The notes under the pieces: model-generated
Database searches by the model: none
The model's input: the letters and a program-made list of their open reading frames with translations, nothing else
What the model was told of the DNA's origin: nothing
Source: an uncultured Roseovarius sp.
GTDB lineage: Bacteria; Pseudomonadota; Alphaproteobacteria; Rhodobacterales; Rhodobacteraceae
NCBI GenBank assembly: GCA_947503145.1
Contig: CANNCP010000005.1
Location: 211,791-275,790 of the forward strand
DNA: 64,000 nucleotides
Direction of reading: 5' to 3'
Shown here: positions 1-9,668 of the stretch, piece after piece
Layout: every line of letters begins with the position of its first letter
Numbering within the stretch: the first letter of the stretch is position 1
Program-made: the position numbers and the translations under genes

Positions 1-137
1 AAACGCCCGAAACGCCGCATGGGAGTGCGTATTGGCATTCTCCCAGATGTTTGCGGGTCAGACGGTAATACGCCGCAGTCGACCAAAAACCACCGCAGAC
101 TGTAGTTTGCCCATGTGCTTTCCCGCACATCGCTTGA

Positions 138-884
138 ATGACAGCCGAGGTCTTGATGCCCCGAACCCGTGATTTGCAACATCCCTGTGGGGAATGCGCG
201 TTCTACGACAAGAGTGTGTGGCAACCGGTGCAATCTGGCTCGATTTCTGTTCTTGCGCGTCGGTTTACGCGCAATGACCTCGCAGAGGGGCAGGCCTTGT
301 ACGATCAAGGCACTGAAAGCATGGGGGTATTCTGTGTCTCCAAAGGGTTGATAGCGCTGCGGACGCTCCATGCCGATGGAAAGTCGACCTTACTCAAGCT
401 GGCCTATCCCGGCGATGTCATCGGCATACGGTCATTCCTGACGAACAGTCTCCACAAGACCGAAGCCCGCGCTTTGCTGCCGTCACGGGTTTGCACTGTC
501 GCGCATCGCGACGCAAACCGGGTTATTCATGGCAATCCTTCTGTTCTGACAAGATTGGCCACCCGTTGCATTTCCGAAATCGATAGCTGCCATGAACGGA
601 TCATTGCCACGGCGACAACTTCGAACAAGCAAAGGCTTTCTGATCTGTTACATGGTTTGATGGCAGCCCACGGCACGCGGGCAGGCAATCATATGTGCAT
701 GCACTTACCGCTTTCACGGTCTGATCTGGCGGACCTGATCGGCGTTCAAGCTGAAACAATGTCGCGCCTGCTCAAACGGCTGCAAGATGACGGCACGTTT
801 CTTGTTTCCGGGCGTCATGTCCAGGCACCCGTTGCGTCCCTGACGCAGGATATGACGGGGCATCGTCAGAGCGGCAATGCCTGA
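138..884 (+). CDS. Crp/Fnr family transcriptional regulator
   Basis: This is a 248-residue cytoplasmic DNA-binding regulator of the Crp/Fnr superfamily. An N-terminal cyclic-nucleotide-binding-type beta barrel spans roughly residues 30-150 and a winged helix lies near the C terminus. The recognition helix contains AETMSRLLKRL, close to the Fnr pattern that reads TTGAT-type half sites. A CGEC pair sits near residues 17-20, but the third N-terminal cysteine of the oxygen-sensing Fnr cluster is not visible. Iron-sulfur sensing is therefore uncertain. No clear ribosome binding site precedes the ATG at 138; an in-frame ATG at 156 is an alternative. It stands alone, upstream of and convergent with the next gene. 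Family membership is firm, its ligand unknown. Confidence 0.85.
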   Translation: MTAEVLMPRTRDLQHPCGECAFYDKSVWQPVQSGSISVLARRFTRNDLAEGQALYDQGTESMGVFCVSKGLIALRTLHADGKSTLLKLAYPGDVIGIRSFLTNSLHKTEARALLPSRVCTVAHRDANRVIHGNPSVLTRLATRCISEIDSCHERIIATATTSNKQRLSDLLHGLMAAHGTRAGNHMCMHLPLSRSDLADLIGVQAETMSRLLKRLQDDGTFLVSGRHVQAPVASLTQDMTGHRQSGNA

Positions 885-1015
885 AGCAGGCAGGGTGATC
901 ACATTGCCTGCGGGTCACACATCTACGCCGCTGCCCCGATCGGACCCAGCGTCTGAACCAAGGCGCAGTTACACCGAGGTGTCAGACACTCTCTGAGTTG
1001 GGGTCAAAGCGATAA

Positions 1016-2671
1016 CTACCTTGCAAACTTCTTGTGCTTCAGCCGCGTCGGCTCCAATGCATCGGCACCCAAACGCCGTTTCTTGTCCTCTTCGTAATCC
1101 TCGAAATTCCCCTCGAACCACTCCACATGTGCGTCACCCTCGAACGCCAGCATATGTGTGCAGATGCGGTCCAGGAAGAACCGGTCGTGGGAAATGACGA
1201 CGGCGCAGCCGGCAAAGTCCACCAGTGCGTCCTCCAGGGCGCGCAGGGTTTCAACGTCGAGATCATTGGTCGGTTCGTCGAGCAGCAGCACATTGCCCCC
1301 CGAACGCAACAGGCGGGCCATGTGCACGCGGTTGCGTTCGCCGCCCGAGAGCAAAGAGACCTTTTTCTGCTGGTCGCCACCCTTGAAGTTGAACGCCGAG
1401 CAGTAAGCGCGGGCGTTCACTTCGGCGTCGCCGAGCTTGATGATGTCCTGGCCATCGGCAATGGCCTCCCACACGTTTTCGTCAGGCTTCAGGTCATCGC
1501 GTGACTGGTCCACATAGGAAAGATCGACGGTATCGCCATATTCGATCGTGCCCGCGTCGGGCTTTTCCTGGCCGGTCAGCATCTTGAAGAGCGTGGATTT
1601 GCCAGCGCCATTGGGCCCGATCACGCCGACGATGCCGCCGGGCGGCAACGAGAAGCTGAGGTCTTCGATCAGCAGCTTCTCGCCCATCGCCTTTTTCAGC
1701 CCGTGCACCTCGATCACCTTGTCGCCAAGGCGCGGGCCGTTGGGGATGACGATCTGGGCGCGGCTCAGTTTTTCGCGCTCTGACTGGCCGGCCATCTCGT
1801 TATAAGCATTGATTCGCGCCTTGGATTTGGCCTGCCGGGCCTTCTGGCCCTGGCGCATCCACTCAAGCTCCCGCTCCAGCGTCTTCTGCTTGGATTTGTC
1901 TTCGCGCGCTTCCTGGCTCAGGCGTTTGGCTTTCTGTTCCAGCCAGGCGGAATAGTTCCCCTCGTAGGGAATCCCGCGACCACGGTCGAGTTCAAGGATC
2001 CAACTGGTGATGTCATCAAGGAAATAACGGTCGTGGGTGACGATCAGGATCGTGCCCTTGTAGTCCATCAGGTGCTGTTGCAGCCATGCGATGGTTTCAG
2101 CATCTAGGTGGTTAGTCGGCTCGTCCAGCAGCAGCATGTCGGGCGCTTCGAGCAGCAATTTGCACAGCGCCACGCGGCGGCGTTCACCGCCTGACAGGCT
2201 GGCAACCTCGGCGTCGTCCGGAGGACAGCGCAACGCCTCCATGCTGACGTCGATCTGTGCGTCGAGATCCCACAGGTTCTCGGCATCGATCTGATCCTGC
2301 AGCGCGGCCATCTCATCGGCGGTCTCGTCGGAATAGTTCATCGCCAGCTCGTTAAAGCGATCCAGCTTGGCCTTCTTTGCGGCGACGCCCAGCATCACGT
2401 TCTCGCGGACATTGAGCGTCTCATCGAGATGCGGCTCCTGCGGCAGGTAGCCCACGGTCGCGCCTTCGGCCGCCCAGGCCTCGCCGGTGAAATCGGTATC
2501 GAGACCGGCCATGATTTTCATCAGGGTCGATTTACCCGAGCCGTTCACGCCGACGACGCCGATCTTCACCCCGGGCAGGAATGACAGATGAATGTTCTCA
2601 AAGCATTTCTTGCCGCCGGGATAGGCCTTGGAGACGCCCTGCATGTGATAGACATATTGGTTGGCTGCCAT
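1016..2671 (-). CDS. ettA: Energy-dependent translational throttle protein EttA (ABC-F ATPase)
   Basis: EttA is a soluble ABC-F protein that binds the ribosomal E site and gates entry into elongation according to the ATP/ADP ratio. Two ABC ATPase domains are visible. Walker A motifs are GVNGSGKST and GPNGAGKST, and signatures are LSGGERRRVAL and LSGGERNRVHM. The ABC-F linker, rich in Lys, Arg and Glu (EREREWMRQG-like), lies between them. The start was placed at the MAANQYVYHMQGVSKAYPGG segment because EttA proteins begin there; an upstream in-frame ATG would add 22 atypical residues. The length of about 551 residues is normal. There is no sign of disruption. Confidence 0.95.
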   Translation of the reverse strand: MAANQYVYHMQGVSKAYPGGKKCFENIHLSFLPGVKIGVVGVNGSGKSTLMKIMAGLDTDFTGEAWAAEGATVGYLPQEPHLDETLNVRENVMLGVAAKKAKLDRFNELAMNYSDETADEMAALQDQIDAENLWDLDAQIDVSMEALRCPPDDAEVASLSGGERRRVALCKLLLEAPDMLLLDEPTNHLDAETIAWLQQHLMDYKGTILIVTHDRYFLDDITSWILELDRGRGIPYEGNYSAWLEQKAKRLSQEAREDKSKQKTLERELEWMRQGQKARQAKSKARINAYNEMAGQSEREKLSRAQIVIPNGPRLGDKVIEVHGLKKAMGEKLLIEDLSFSLPPGGIVGVIGPNGAGKSTLFKMLTGQEKPDAGTIEYGDTVDLSYVDQSRDDLKPDENVWEAIADGQDIIKLGDAEVNARAYCSAFNFKGGDQQKKVSLLSGGERNRVHMARLLRSGGNVLLLDEPTNDLDVETLRALEDALVDFAGCAVVISHDRFFLDRICTHMLAFEGDAHVEWFEGNFEDYEEDKKRRLGADALEPTRLKHKKFAR

Positions 2672-2766
2672 GGATGGTGCTTTCTGAATGAGACCGGGTG
2701 TTGGCCTGCATGTAACCTCCAGACGCGGCGAATTCAAATGGGGAGTTCGCCGCGCATGATGTCTCG

Positions 2767-4638
2767 TTAGCGTTTCGCCTTGCGCAGTGCGGCGCAGGCC
2801 GGGGCAGCCGCATCCAGAGTGAGTGGCTCAGGCAGAGGCGTGTTGGCGCGTAGCCAGTCGATCATATCAATCACCGGCATGGGGCGGGCCAGGCCGTAGC
2901 CCTGGATGAACGGGCATTTGGCGCGGCGCAAGATATCGAGCTGACCCTGGGTTTCTACCCCTTCGGCCACCACATCCATACCCAGGAGCGCGCAGAGCCG
3001 AATGATCGAACGCGCCACGACGCGGTTGCGCGGCGCAGATTCCAGCCGCCGGATCATCGAGTGGTCCAGCTTGATCGCGTCGATCTCGATTGCCGATATA
3101 TGCGACAACCCCGCATAGCCGGTGCCGAAATCATCGAGCGCCACACGCACGCCGATCCGCCGCAACCGTTCAACCGCGGTCGTCACCTCGATGTTGCCGC
3201 TACCCAGCAGGCTGGTTTCAAGGATCTCGACACAGATGCTGGAATGCGGCAGCCCGCGCGATTGCAGCGCCCAGTCCAGAAGGCCGGGATAGTTGACATC
3301 CGACAGGATCGTGCAGGAGACGTTGATCGACAGCGTCAGGTCAGAGTAGCCTGCCTCATGCATCTGCGCCAGCGCGTCGAGCGAGCGGTTCATCGACAGG
3401 TAATCGATGTCGGGCAGCATCTGGTTGGCCTTGGCCGCAGCGAGAAACTTGGCCGGGGTCAACAGACCGCGGCGTGGATGTTCCCAGCGCAGCAGCGCCT
3501 CGCATCCGGTGATCCGGTTCCCGGCCAGCTCCAGCATCGGTTGCAGGAAAATGGTGAACTGGTCGCGCTCCACCGCTTCCTTCAGGTCCCGGCTCAGTTG
3601 TTGGCGCGCACGGTAGCGTTGTCCCAGTTGCTCGGTATAGAAGACGACCTGCCCGCGCCCCGCCTCCTTGGCGCTATAGAGTGCCTGATCGGCCCGCTGA
3701 ATCAGCGCCTCGCCGGATGCGGTGTCGGCAGCGGGCATGCTGGCCCCGATCGAGATGCCGACCTGTACTGTCTGGTCCTTCCAGATCAGGGGGCGGCCCA
3801 CGGCGCGCATGACCTGCTCGGCCCGCGTCATCAACGCGTCCCGGGTGCCAATGTCGATGCAGATCAACAGGAACTCATCCCCGCCGGTGCGACAGATCAG
3901 GTCACCCGCACCGACCTGTTGATGCAGCCCGTCTGCCACGTGGCACAGCACCGCGTCGCCTGCGCCATGCCCAAGCGTGTCGTTGATCTCCTTGAACTTG
4001 TCGAGATCGAGTTGCAGCACGCCGATCTGCCCTGCCGTGATCTGGGCCATCACCTTGCGGCTGCGCATGTATTGGGACAGTTTCTTGCGGTTGCCAAGGC
4101 CGGTCAGATCGTCGTGATAGGCGGCATGTTCCAGATCGTCCTTGACGCGTTGCAATGCGGCCTGGGTCGTGACCTGATCCGAGACATCGCGGCATGTTAC
4201 CACGACCATCTTTTGCGAATCGTCCGGTCCGAGATTGATCAGTGAATGGCTTTGCTGGTTCCAGAACCGGCTGCCGTCGCGGCGCACATGCTGCGTGATG
4301 CGGTACTGATCAAAGAGTGATGACGATAAATCGTAGCGGAAACTGTCGATCATTTCGCGCGACGCGCGGTTTTCAAGAGGTAATATCATGTCCTGCGGAT
4401 TGCATCCCTTGATCTCTGCAAGGGACCAGCCGAGCATGCGTTCGCAGGCAGGGTTCATCCACTTTACCCGGCCGTTGATATCAAGCAGAACGATACCGTC
4501 GCGCACATGATTCAGGATCAGCCCCGGCAGTGTCGCCTCGGTTCTGGTTGCCGCGTCCGCGCGCGGCGGTTTCCCGTCAGATCGCGTTTGCTTGTCCACT
4601 ACTCTATCCAGGTTGCGCCAAATTTTCAGGTCCGACAT
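2767..4638 (-). CDS. PAS-GGDEF-EAL cyclic-di-GMP turnover protein
   Basis: The 623-residue protein joins a PAS sensor (about residues 40-155), a diguanylate cyclase domain with an intact GGDEF motif (RTGGDEFLL) and a phosphodiesterase domain. The latter shows EALLRWEHP, DDFGTGYAGL and VAEGVET, which carry the metal-binding and catalytic positions. No transmembrane segment is seen, so it is probably cytoplasmic. The allosteric RxxD inhibition site that usually precedes GGDEF is not conserved (GAGD in its place). Both catalytic halves look competent; which dominates cannot be told. ATG at 4638 is preferred over a TTG two codons upstream. It may influence surface attachment together with the curli locus in this window, but that is inference. 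Confidence 0.92.
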   Translation of the reverse strand: MSDLKIWRNLDRVVDKQTRSDGKPPRADAATRTEATLPGLILNHVRDGIVLLDINGRVKWMNPACERMLGWSLAEIKGCNPQDMILPLENRASREMIDSFRYDLSSSLFDQYRITQHVRRDGSRFWNQQSHSLINLGPDDSQKMVVVTCRDVSDQVTTQAALQRVKDDLEHAAYHDDLTGLGNRKKLSQYMRSRKVMAQITAGQIGVLQLDLDKFKEINDTLGHGAGDAVLCHVADGLHQQVGAGDLICRTGGDEFLLICIDIGTRDALMTRAEQVMRAVGRPLIWKDQTVQVGISIGASMPAADTASGEALIQRADQALYSAKEAGRGQVVFYTEQLGQRYRARQQLSRDLKEAVERDQFTIFLQPMLELAGNRITGCEALLRWEHPRRGLLTPAKFLAAAKANQMLPDIDYLSMNRSLDALAQMHEAGYSDLTLSINVSCTILSDVNYPGLLDWALQSRGLPHSSICVEILETSLLGSGNIEVTTAVERLRRIGVRVALDDFGTGYAGLSHISAIEIDAIKLDHSMIRRLESAPRNRVVARSIIRLCALLGMDVVAEGVETQGQLDILRRAKCPFIQGYGLARPMPVIDMIDWLRANTPLPEPLTLDAAAPACAALRKAKR

Positions 4639-4720
4639 TGGCAAACGGTGCTTAATATCGGGTGGCCATCGCCCATTGATCCGGGTAAAAATCGCTAAAA
4701 TTTAAGGAGCTTGCGGTGTA

Positions 4721-5320
4721 ATGCCTGCCCTGACCCTGCCACCGGTGCGGCCCGGCCAGACCATCGGATTGCTCGGTGGATCGTTTGATCCGCCACATGC
4801 GGGCCACGCCCATATCACTCGCGAGGCGTTGAAGCGGTTCGGCCTGGGGACAGTGTGGTGGCTGGTCAGTCCCGGAAACCCACTAAAGGCGCACGGCCCC
4901 GCGCCGATGGCGCGGCGGCTGGAGGCGGCGGCACAAGTCATGCAGCATCCGCGCGTATTCATCACCGATGTCGAGTCGCAGATCGGATCACGCTACACTG
5001 CCCAGACGCTGCGGGCGCTGCGCGCGGCCCGGCCCGGTGCGCGGTTCGTCTGGCTGATGGGGGCCGATAACCTGGCGCAATTCGATGAATGGCAGGACTG
5101 GCAGGAGATCATGCAGAGTGTGCCCGTCGGCGTGCTGGCCCGTCCCGGCATGCGTACCGCCGCACGCAATTCCAAGGCGGCGCGGATTTATGCCGCGCAC
5201 CGCTTGCCGAGCCGCCAGAGCCAGCGTCTGGCGATGATGCAGGCCCCCGCCTGGTGTTTCATCAATGTACCGATGCAGGCGATCTCTTCGACGCAGTTGC
5301 GCGCCTCGGGGGCGTGGTAG
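4721..5320 (+). CDS. nadD: Nicotinate-nucleotide adenylyltransferase
   Basis: NadD transfers AMP from ATP to nicotinate mononucleotide in NAD biosynthesis. The 199-residue sequence has the nucleotidyltransferase fingerprint [11 protein letters not shown] near residues 19-29 and the second signature ISSTQLR near the C terminus. VSPGNPLK and MGADNLAQF are also typical of the family. An AAGGAG lies about a dozen bases before the ATG. It is divergent from the GGDEF-EAL gene and is followed by a DD-peptidase gene. In many alphaproteobacteria nadD sits near rsfS and rlmH; those are not found here. Confidence 0.95.
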   Translation: MPALTLPPVRPGQTIGLLGGSFDPPHAGHAHITREALKRFGLGTVWWLVSPGNPLKAHGPAPMARRLEAAAQVMQHPRVFITDVESQIGSRYTAQTLRALRAARPGARFVWLMGADNLAQFDEWQDWQEIMQSVPVGVLARPGMRTAARNSKAARIYAAHRLPSRQSQRLAMMQAPAWCFINVPMQAISSTQLRASGAW

Positions 5321-5524
5321 CGGAGCGAGAGTGGCGTGAACCCTGCCCAGGGCAGAGACCGGACCGTGCAGGAGAGGGAGGCATGGGGCGCGAGTCGCAT
5401 GGGATGCTCCGGGCTGGATTTGCACAGGCGCGGACGGCTCCACCCGCCTGACCATGCGAGAACGTAACCCGGAAAGGTTAATTCGGCGTTGTCTGCCGTG
5501 CGTGACTGGGCTTTACTCCGGGTC

Positions 5525-7033
5525 ATGACATTGCCTTTTTCACGACGTACCTTGCTGGGCACTGCATTGGCCGGGCTGGCCACTGCCGCAGGCGCCGGGG
5601 CACCTGCCATTTCGCTGCGCCCGCAACTGCGCCCGGCGGATCTGGAGAAGGCAGCCGCGCGGTCGCGGCCCAAGGCGCCGGATGCACAGGCGCTGATCGA
5701 TCAGGCGAAACTGGGCGGCGACGTCGGCTATGCGGTGATCGATGTCAAAACCGGCGCGCTGCTGGAGACCCACAACGCAGATACCGGCTTTCCGCCCGCC
5801 AGCGTGGCCAAGGCCGTGACCGCGCTCTATGCCCTGAGCACGCTCGGGGCGGGCTACCGGTTCCGCACCCGGTTGATCGCGACCGGACCGATTGAGAACG
5901 GGGTGATCAATGGGGATCTGGTCCTGGCCGGCGGCGGCGATCCGATGCTAGACACTGATGCGCTGGCAGACATGGCGGCCAACCTCAAGGCGGCGGGCAT
6001 CCGGGCTGTCACCGGCGAATTCCGCGTCTTTGACGGTGCGCTGCCCTTTGTCCGGGTGATCGACGAGAGCCAGCCCGATCACGTCGGCTACAACCCGTCG
6101 CTGTCGGGGCTGAATCTGAATTTCAACCGGGTGCATTTCCAGTGGGCGCGCGGTGCAAACGGCTATACCGTCACGATGGACGCGCGGTCAGCTAAATACC
6201 GGCCCGAGGTACATGTGGCCCGCATGCGCATCGCGAACCGCGCGGCACCGGTCTATACCTACAAGGACGCGGGCGATCACGACGAATGGACCGTGGCGGC
6301 CCAGGCGCTGGGCAAGGGGGGCGCCCGCTGGCTTCCGGTGCGCTATCCGGCAAACTATGCAGGCGAGGTTTTTGCCACTTTCGCACGATCGCACGGGATC
6401 AAGCTGGAAAGAGTCCGGCCGCAGCGCGGCACTCCGCACGGTACGGCGCTGGTGACCCATAACAGCGTCACGCTGAACAAGATCCTGCGCGGGATGCTGA
6501 AATATTCCAACAACCTGACCGCCGAACTGGTCGGCATGACCGCCACCGCGGCGCGGCGCGGCAAGGTCACATCGCTGGCCACCTCGGGCCACGAGATGTC
6601 GGCCTGGGCCCGATCCGAACTGGGCATGACGAACGCCGCTCTGGTAGATCATTCGGGCCTCGGCGACACCTCGCGGCTGACCGCCAAAGCCCTGGCGCGG
6701 GCAATGGCAAAGGTGTCACCCGAAGGCGCATTGGCACCACTGCTGAAGCCTTTTATGATGCGCGGTGCAGATGGCCAGATCAACAAGAGCCACCCGATCG
6801 AGGTGCTGGCCAAGACCGGCACGCTTTATTTTGTCAGCTCGCTGTCGGGCTATTCCACCGACCCGGACAACCGGCAGCTGGCCTTTGCGATCTTTACCGG
6901 TAATGAGGCAAAGCGCCGCGCGCTGGGAGATTCCGCGCAGGAGCGTCCGCCCGGGACGGCTGCCTGGAACAAGCGGTCGAAACGCTTGCAGCAGCAACTG
7001 ATCGAACGCTGGCATGCAGTCTACGGCAGTTAA
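5525..7033 (+). CDS. dacB: D-alanyl-D-alanine carboxypeptidase/endopeptidase (PBP4 type)
   Basis: This is a periplasmic class C penicillin-binding protein that trims or cleaves peptide crosslinks of peptidoglycan. All three serine-peptidase motifs are visible: SVAK (Ser93 in the 502-residue form), SNN in the segment KYSNNLTAEL, and KTGTL near the C terminus. The large insert between the first two motifs is typical of PBP4. The N terminus SRRTLLGTALAGLATAAGA is a signal peptide with a twin-arginine look, although SRR-T-LL is only an approximate Tat motif. The start at 5525 was chosen because the signal peptide begins there. A tRNA gene follows about 90 bases downstream. Confidence 0.93.
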   Translation: MTLPFSRRTLLGTALAGLATAAGAGAPAISLRPQLRPADLEKAAARSRPKAPDAQALIDQAKLGGDVGYAVIDVKTGALLETHNADTGFPPASVAKAVTALYALSTLGAGYRFRTRLIATGPIENGVINGDLVLAGGGDPMLDTDALADMAANLKAAGIRAVTGEFRVFDGALPFVRVIDESQPDHVGYNPSLSGLNLNFNRVHFQWARGANGYTVTMDARSAKYRPEVHVARMRIANRAAPVYTYKDAGDHDEWTVAAQALGKGGARWLPVRYPANYAGEVFATFARSHGIKLERVRPQRGTPHGTALVTHNSVTLNKILRGMLKYSNNLTAELVGMTATAARRGKVTSLATSGHEMSAWARSELGMTNAALVDHSGLGDTSRLTAKALARAMAKVSPEGALAPLLKPFMMRGADGQINKSHPIEVLAKTGTLYFVSSLSGYSTDPDNRQLAFAIFTGNEAKRRALGDSAQERPPGTAAWNKRSKRLQQQLIERWHAVYGS

Positions 7034-7121
7034 CGAATCCCCGCCCGTATCCGCAGAGCGCCGCGCAATGGCGCTTGCACCGGACCGGGCGATCCGCTAA
7101 TCCAGCGCCACCACAACCAGC

Positions 7122-7195
7122 GGCGAGTTGGCGGAGTGGTTACGCAGCGGATTGCAAATCCGTGTACAGGAGTTCGATTCTCCTACTCGCCTCCA
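7122..7195 (+). tRNA. tRNA-Cys (anticodon GCA)
   Basis: A 74-base cloverleaf can be folded by hand. The acceptor arm pairs GGCGAGT (7122-7128) with ACTCGCC (7185-7191), with discriminator T at 7192 and an encoded CCA at 7193-7195. The anticodon loop TTGCAAA carries GCA, read as cysteine. The T arm contains the GTTCGATTC-like loop. The 3' half is duplicated at 14640-14661, which shows that this gene is the integration target of the adjacent element and is rebuilt intact by it. Confidence 0.96.
7174..7195 (+). repeat. Left attachment site of the tRNA-Cys element
   Basis: The last 22 bases of tRNA-Cys, from the T loop through CCA, recur exactly at 14640-14661 in the same orientation. Identical flanking repeats at a tRNA 3' end next to an integrase gene are the hallmark of site-specific integration. 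Confidence 0.93.
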
Positions 7196-7270
7196 AAGCT
7201 TCCTATTGTATTTTTTCCCAATAACTTAGTAAGTTAGACCGTATCTTGGAACATACGGTGGAACGTACGC

Positions 7271-8581
7271 ATGACCGATTACCCCCCTTCCAGCTTGGTG
7301 AAGACCAAAGGCAAATGGTATGTGAATCTGACAATCCCTGTTGAGTTGCGAGAGCATTTCAGGGGGCAGAAGCAACTCAGGGCCAGTACTGGGACCAGTG
7401 ACAAGGTGGAAGCCAAGCGTAAGCAGCACGGTATCACCACTGGCCTCTATGCCCGTCTTGATGGTGCCAGACCTGATCCACTCCAAGGGGTAGCTGATGC
7501 GCTGGGATTCCCTGTTGAGGAAGTACATGACCTGATTGATGATGGATCGTTAGGCGACCTGATTGCAGGCCGGATGCACATGGCCCTTCCGGGGCAAGAC
7601 CTTGAAGACGATCTAGCAATTCAGAAAATCAAAGACGATGGCGCTAGGGCCAAGCGGGAATGGGAATCCTTGAAGGCTAGGCGCAAGGTGCTGGTGTCCG
7701 GTGATGGCATAACGCTGTCCGGTGCAGCTAGCGCCTATTTGGAGTCCAAGCCGTACCCAAAACACAAGACCGCGAAAGAGGCTGCGACCGCGTTGGAAGA
7801 GTTCCAAGCCTTTGCAGGTGATGTGACGCTGGATTCTATCACCACCACGCAGGGCTACGCCTACGCAGACCATGTAGGACAGACCAAGAGCAGCAAAACC
7901 GTATCGAAGAAGCTGGGCTATGTTCGCAGGCTGTTTGAGTTCTATGTCAGGAATGGGACTGTGGCTGCAAACCCGTTGGCCGGAATGAGCATTCCAAAGA
8001 ATATCGGAACCACCAAGACCAGCTATAGGCCCTTTACTCTGGCAGAACTTGAAGCCTTGTTTGGGTTGGAAATGAAACCTCATATCAAGTTGCTTCTGTC
8101 TATCCTGATCGCCAGCGGAATGAGGCTGGATGAAGCTGCATTGCTGGATTGGGAAGACGTGAAAAAGGAGGGTGGGATCGTTTATTTCGATCTGACCCAC
8201 CGGGCCGATACCGTGAAGAACATTGGGTCAGCTAGAAAGGTGCCTGTCCACTCTGCCTTGTCTGACAAGATTGCTGTGGGCATGGGGGAAGGCCAGATGT
8301 TTCCTCAGTTCAAACGGAACGCAGATGGTAAGGCGCAAGGGCCAGCATCCAAAGCTTGCATGGCCCAAATAAGAAAGATCACAGACGACAAGAGCAAGGT
8401 GGTTCACTCATTGCGCGGCAACTTCAAGGATATGCTACGCGATGTAGATGCCTCAAAGGAAGTGAATGACTTCATCACAGGGCACGGCTCAGGCGATGTG
8501 GCTGGTAGCTACGGCTCAGGTCCATCGCTTGCCAAGAGGCAGGAGGCAATTGAGCGGATAAGTCTGGTATTCCTCAGTTGA
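7271..8581 (+). CDS. int: Tyrosine recombinase/integrase of the tRNA-Cys element
   Basis: This 436-residue enzyme catalyses integration into, and with a helper excision from, tRNA-Cys. The N-terminal part (KGKWYVNLTIPVELREHF) is the arm-binding module common in proteobacterial phage integrases, followed by a core-binding SAM-like domain at about residues 140-230. Catalytic residues can be placed: Arg285 (SGMRLDE), Lys323, His379 and Arg382 (VHSLRGNF), His405, and the nucleophile Tyr414. It lies 75 bases downstream of the tRNA in the same orientation, the usual arrangement. Nothing suggests inactivation. Confidence 0.95.
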   Translation: MTDYPPSSLVKTKGKWYVNLTIPVELREHFRGQKQLRASTGTSDKVEAKRKQHGITTGLYARLDGARPDPLQGVADALGFPVEEVHDLIDDGSLGDLIAGRMHMALPGQDLEDDLAIQKIKDDGARAKREWESLKARRKVLVSGDGITLSGAASAYLESKPYPKHKTAKEAATALEEFQAFAGDVTLDSITTTQGYAYADHVGQTKSSKTVSKKLGYVRRLFEFYVRNGTVAANPLAGMSIPKNIGTTKTSYRPFTLAELEALFGLEMKPHIKLLLSILIASGMRLDEAALLDWEDVKKEGGIVYFDLTHRADTVKNIGSARKVPVHSALSDKIAVGMGEGQMFPQFKRNADGKAQGPASKACMAQIRKITDDKSKVVHSLRGNFKDMLRDVDASKEVNDFITGHGSGDVAGSYGSGPSLAKRQEAIERISLVFLS

Positions 8582-8691
8582 TGGGCTTCACACTGGTCAA
8601 TATATAATATTGTTTAATATCAATATGTTGTGTGATTCATGGGTGGTCGGGGTGTGTCAGGGCAAAAGAGAAACCATTTATTTACAATGAG

Positions 8692-9345
8692 TTACCCCTC
8701 CATCCGCTTGATTATGTTCTTCACTGTTGATGGATACCACGTCCCGCCCCTCGCTGTTTTGATTGTCAGGCGGTTTAGTTCATCAGCGATGGCTTGAAGC
8801 GTTGAGCCATTGTCGCGTCTGTCTTTGATCGTGGGCCAGATGTGTTCTGCCCTGCTGTCAGCCTGCACTTTCATGGCTGCATTGCGTTCTTCTGTTCCTG
8901 GCCTCAGCCCACCAAGCTTGACGCCTCTGGCCTTGGCTTCCTGTAGTGCTGCCTTGGTGCGCTTGGATATGAAGTCCCGCTCCTGTTCAGCTAATGCCGC
9001 ATAGATATGAAGCTGGAACTTGTCGGCATTGGGCATCTGGGCAACCCTCAGGTTAAGCCCGGTATCCTCCATCAGAGTGGCAATGTAAGACACCTTGCGG
9101 GACAGGCGATCAAGCTTTGCCACCAAGAGCGTTGCACTGTCGTCCTTCGCCTGCCTGATAGCCTTGGCAAGCTCTGGGCGATCATCACAGTTGCCAGACT
9201 GAATATCTGTGTACTCGCCAATCACCTCAGGCTCTGTGGCGTAGTTGGTGAGAAACAGTCCTATGTCCCGCTCTTGGGCATCCAGTCCTAACCCACTGCT
9301 ACCCTGCTGCTTCGTACTCACTCGTTTGTATGTCACGAACTTCAT
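8692..9345 (-). CDS. Serine recombinase (resolvase/invertase family)
   Basis: A 217-residue small serine recombinase that cuts and rejoins DNA through a 5'-phosphoserine link. The N terminus MKFVTYKRVSTKQQ contains the nucleophile Ser10. Downstream are the conserved KLDRLSR and the EQERDFISKRTKAAL helix. A C-terminal helix-turn-helix (TLQAIADELNRL) completes the domain set. The start at 9345 is favoured by a GGAGG five bases upstream; codons further upstream look non-coding. It is convergent with the integrase. A second recombinase in so small an element suggests a DNA inversion, resolution or regulatory function, but no inverted crossover sites were recognised. Confidence 0.9.
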   Translation of the reverse strand: MKFVTYKRVSTKQQGSSGLGLDAQERDIGLFLTNYATEPEVIGEYTDIQSGNCDDRPELAKAIRQAKDDSATLLVAKLDRLSRKVSYIATLMEDTGLNLRVAQMPNADKFQLHIYAALAEQERDFISKRTKAALQEAKARGVKLGGLRPGTEERNAAMKVQADSRAEHIWPTIKDRRDNGSTLQAIADELNRLTIKTARGGTWYPSTVKNIIKRMEG

Positions 9346-9668
9346 TTCATCCTCCATCTGAACGGTCTGAACAGAGGATAACACCGATTTACAAAAGTTC
9401 AACGTTCGTTGTGGCTAATAAATGGATGATGGAGGGCTATGCACGCTGCAATTCTGGTGGGTGGACAGAAAAATTTAGGCATTGTTGTGAGGGGGCCAAG
9501 GGGGGCAGGGGGGTGGCCTGTCTTCTAAAGAAACACACCTCAAGATTTTCTCACCAATTTTCACAGATGTAGATACCTCAATATTGAATCTGAAAGAAAT
9601 AACTTTGTAGCACCTTCCAAAATATACTATAGCAAAAATAATAGATCAACGATGCAGGGCCTAATGAG
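9346..9668. other. AT-rich intergenic region without recognised gene
   Basis: About 320 bases between the divergent serine recombinase and a small membrane protein gene. It must hold promoters for both directions. I see AT-rich tracts but no convincing reading frame, repeat or consensus promoter. Confidence 0.5.

Noticed and set aside
3061..4245. 394-codon plus-strand reading frame opposite the GGDEF-EAL gene
   Set aside because: It is antisense to a clearly conserved protein and its translation has no domain; it is a by-product of GC-rich third positions.
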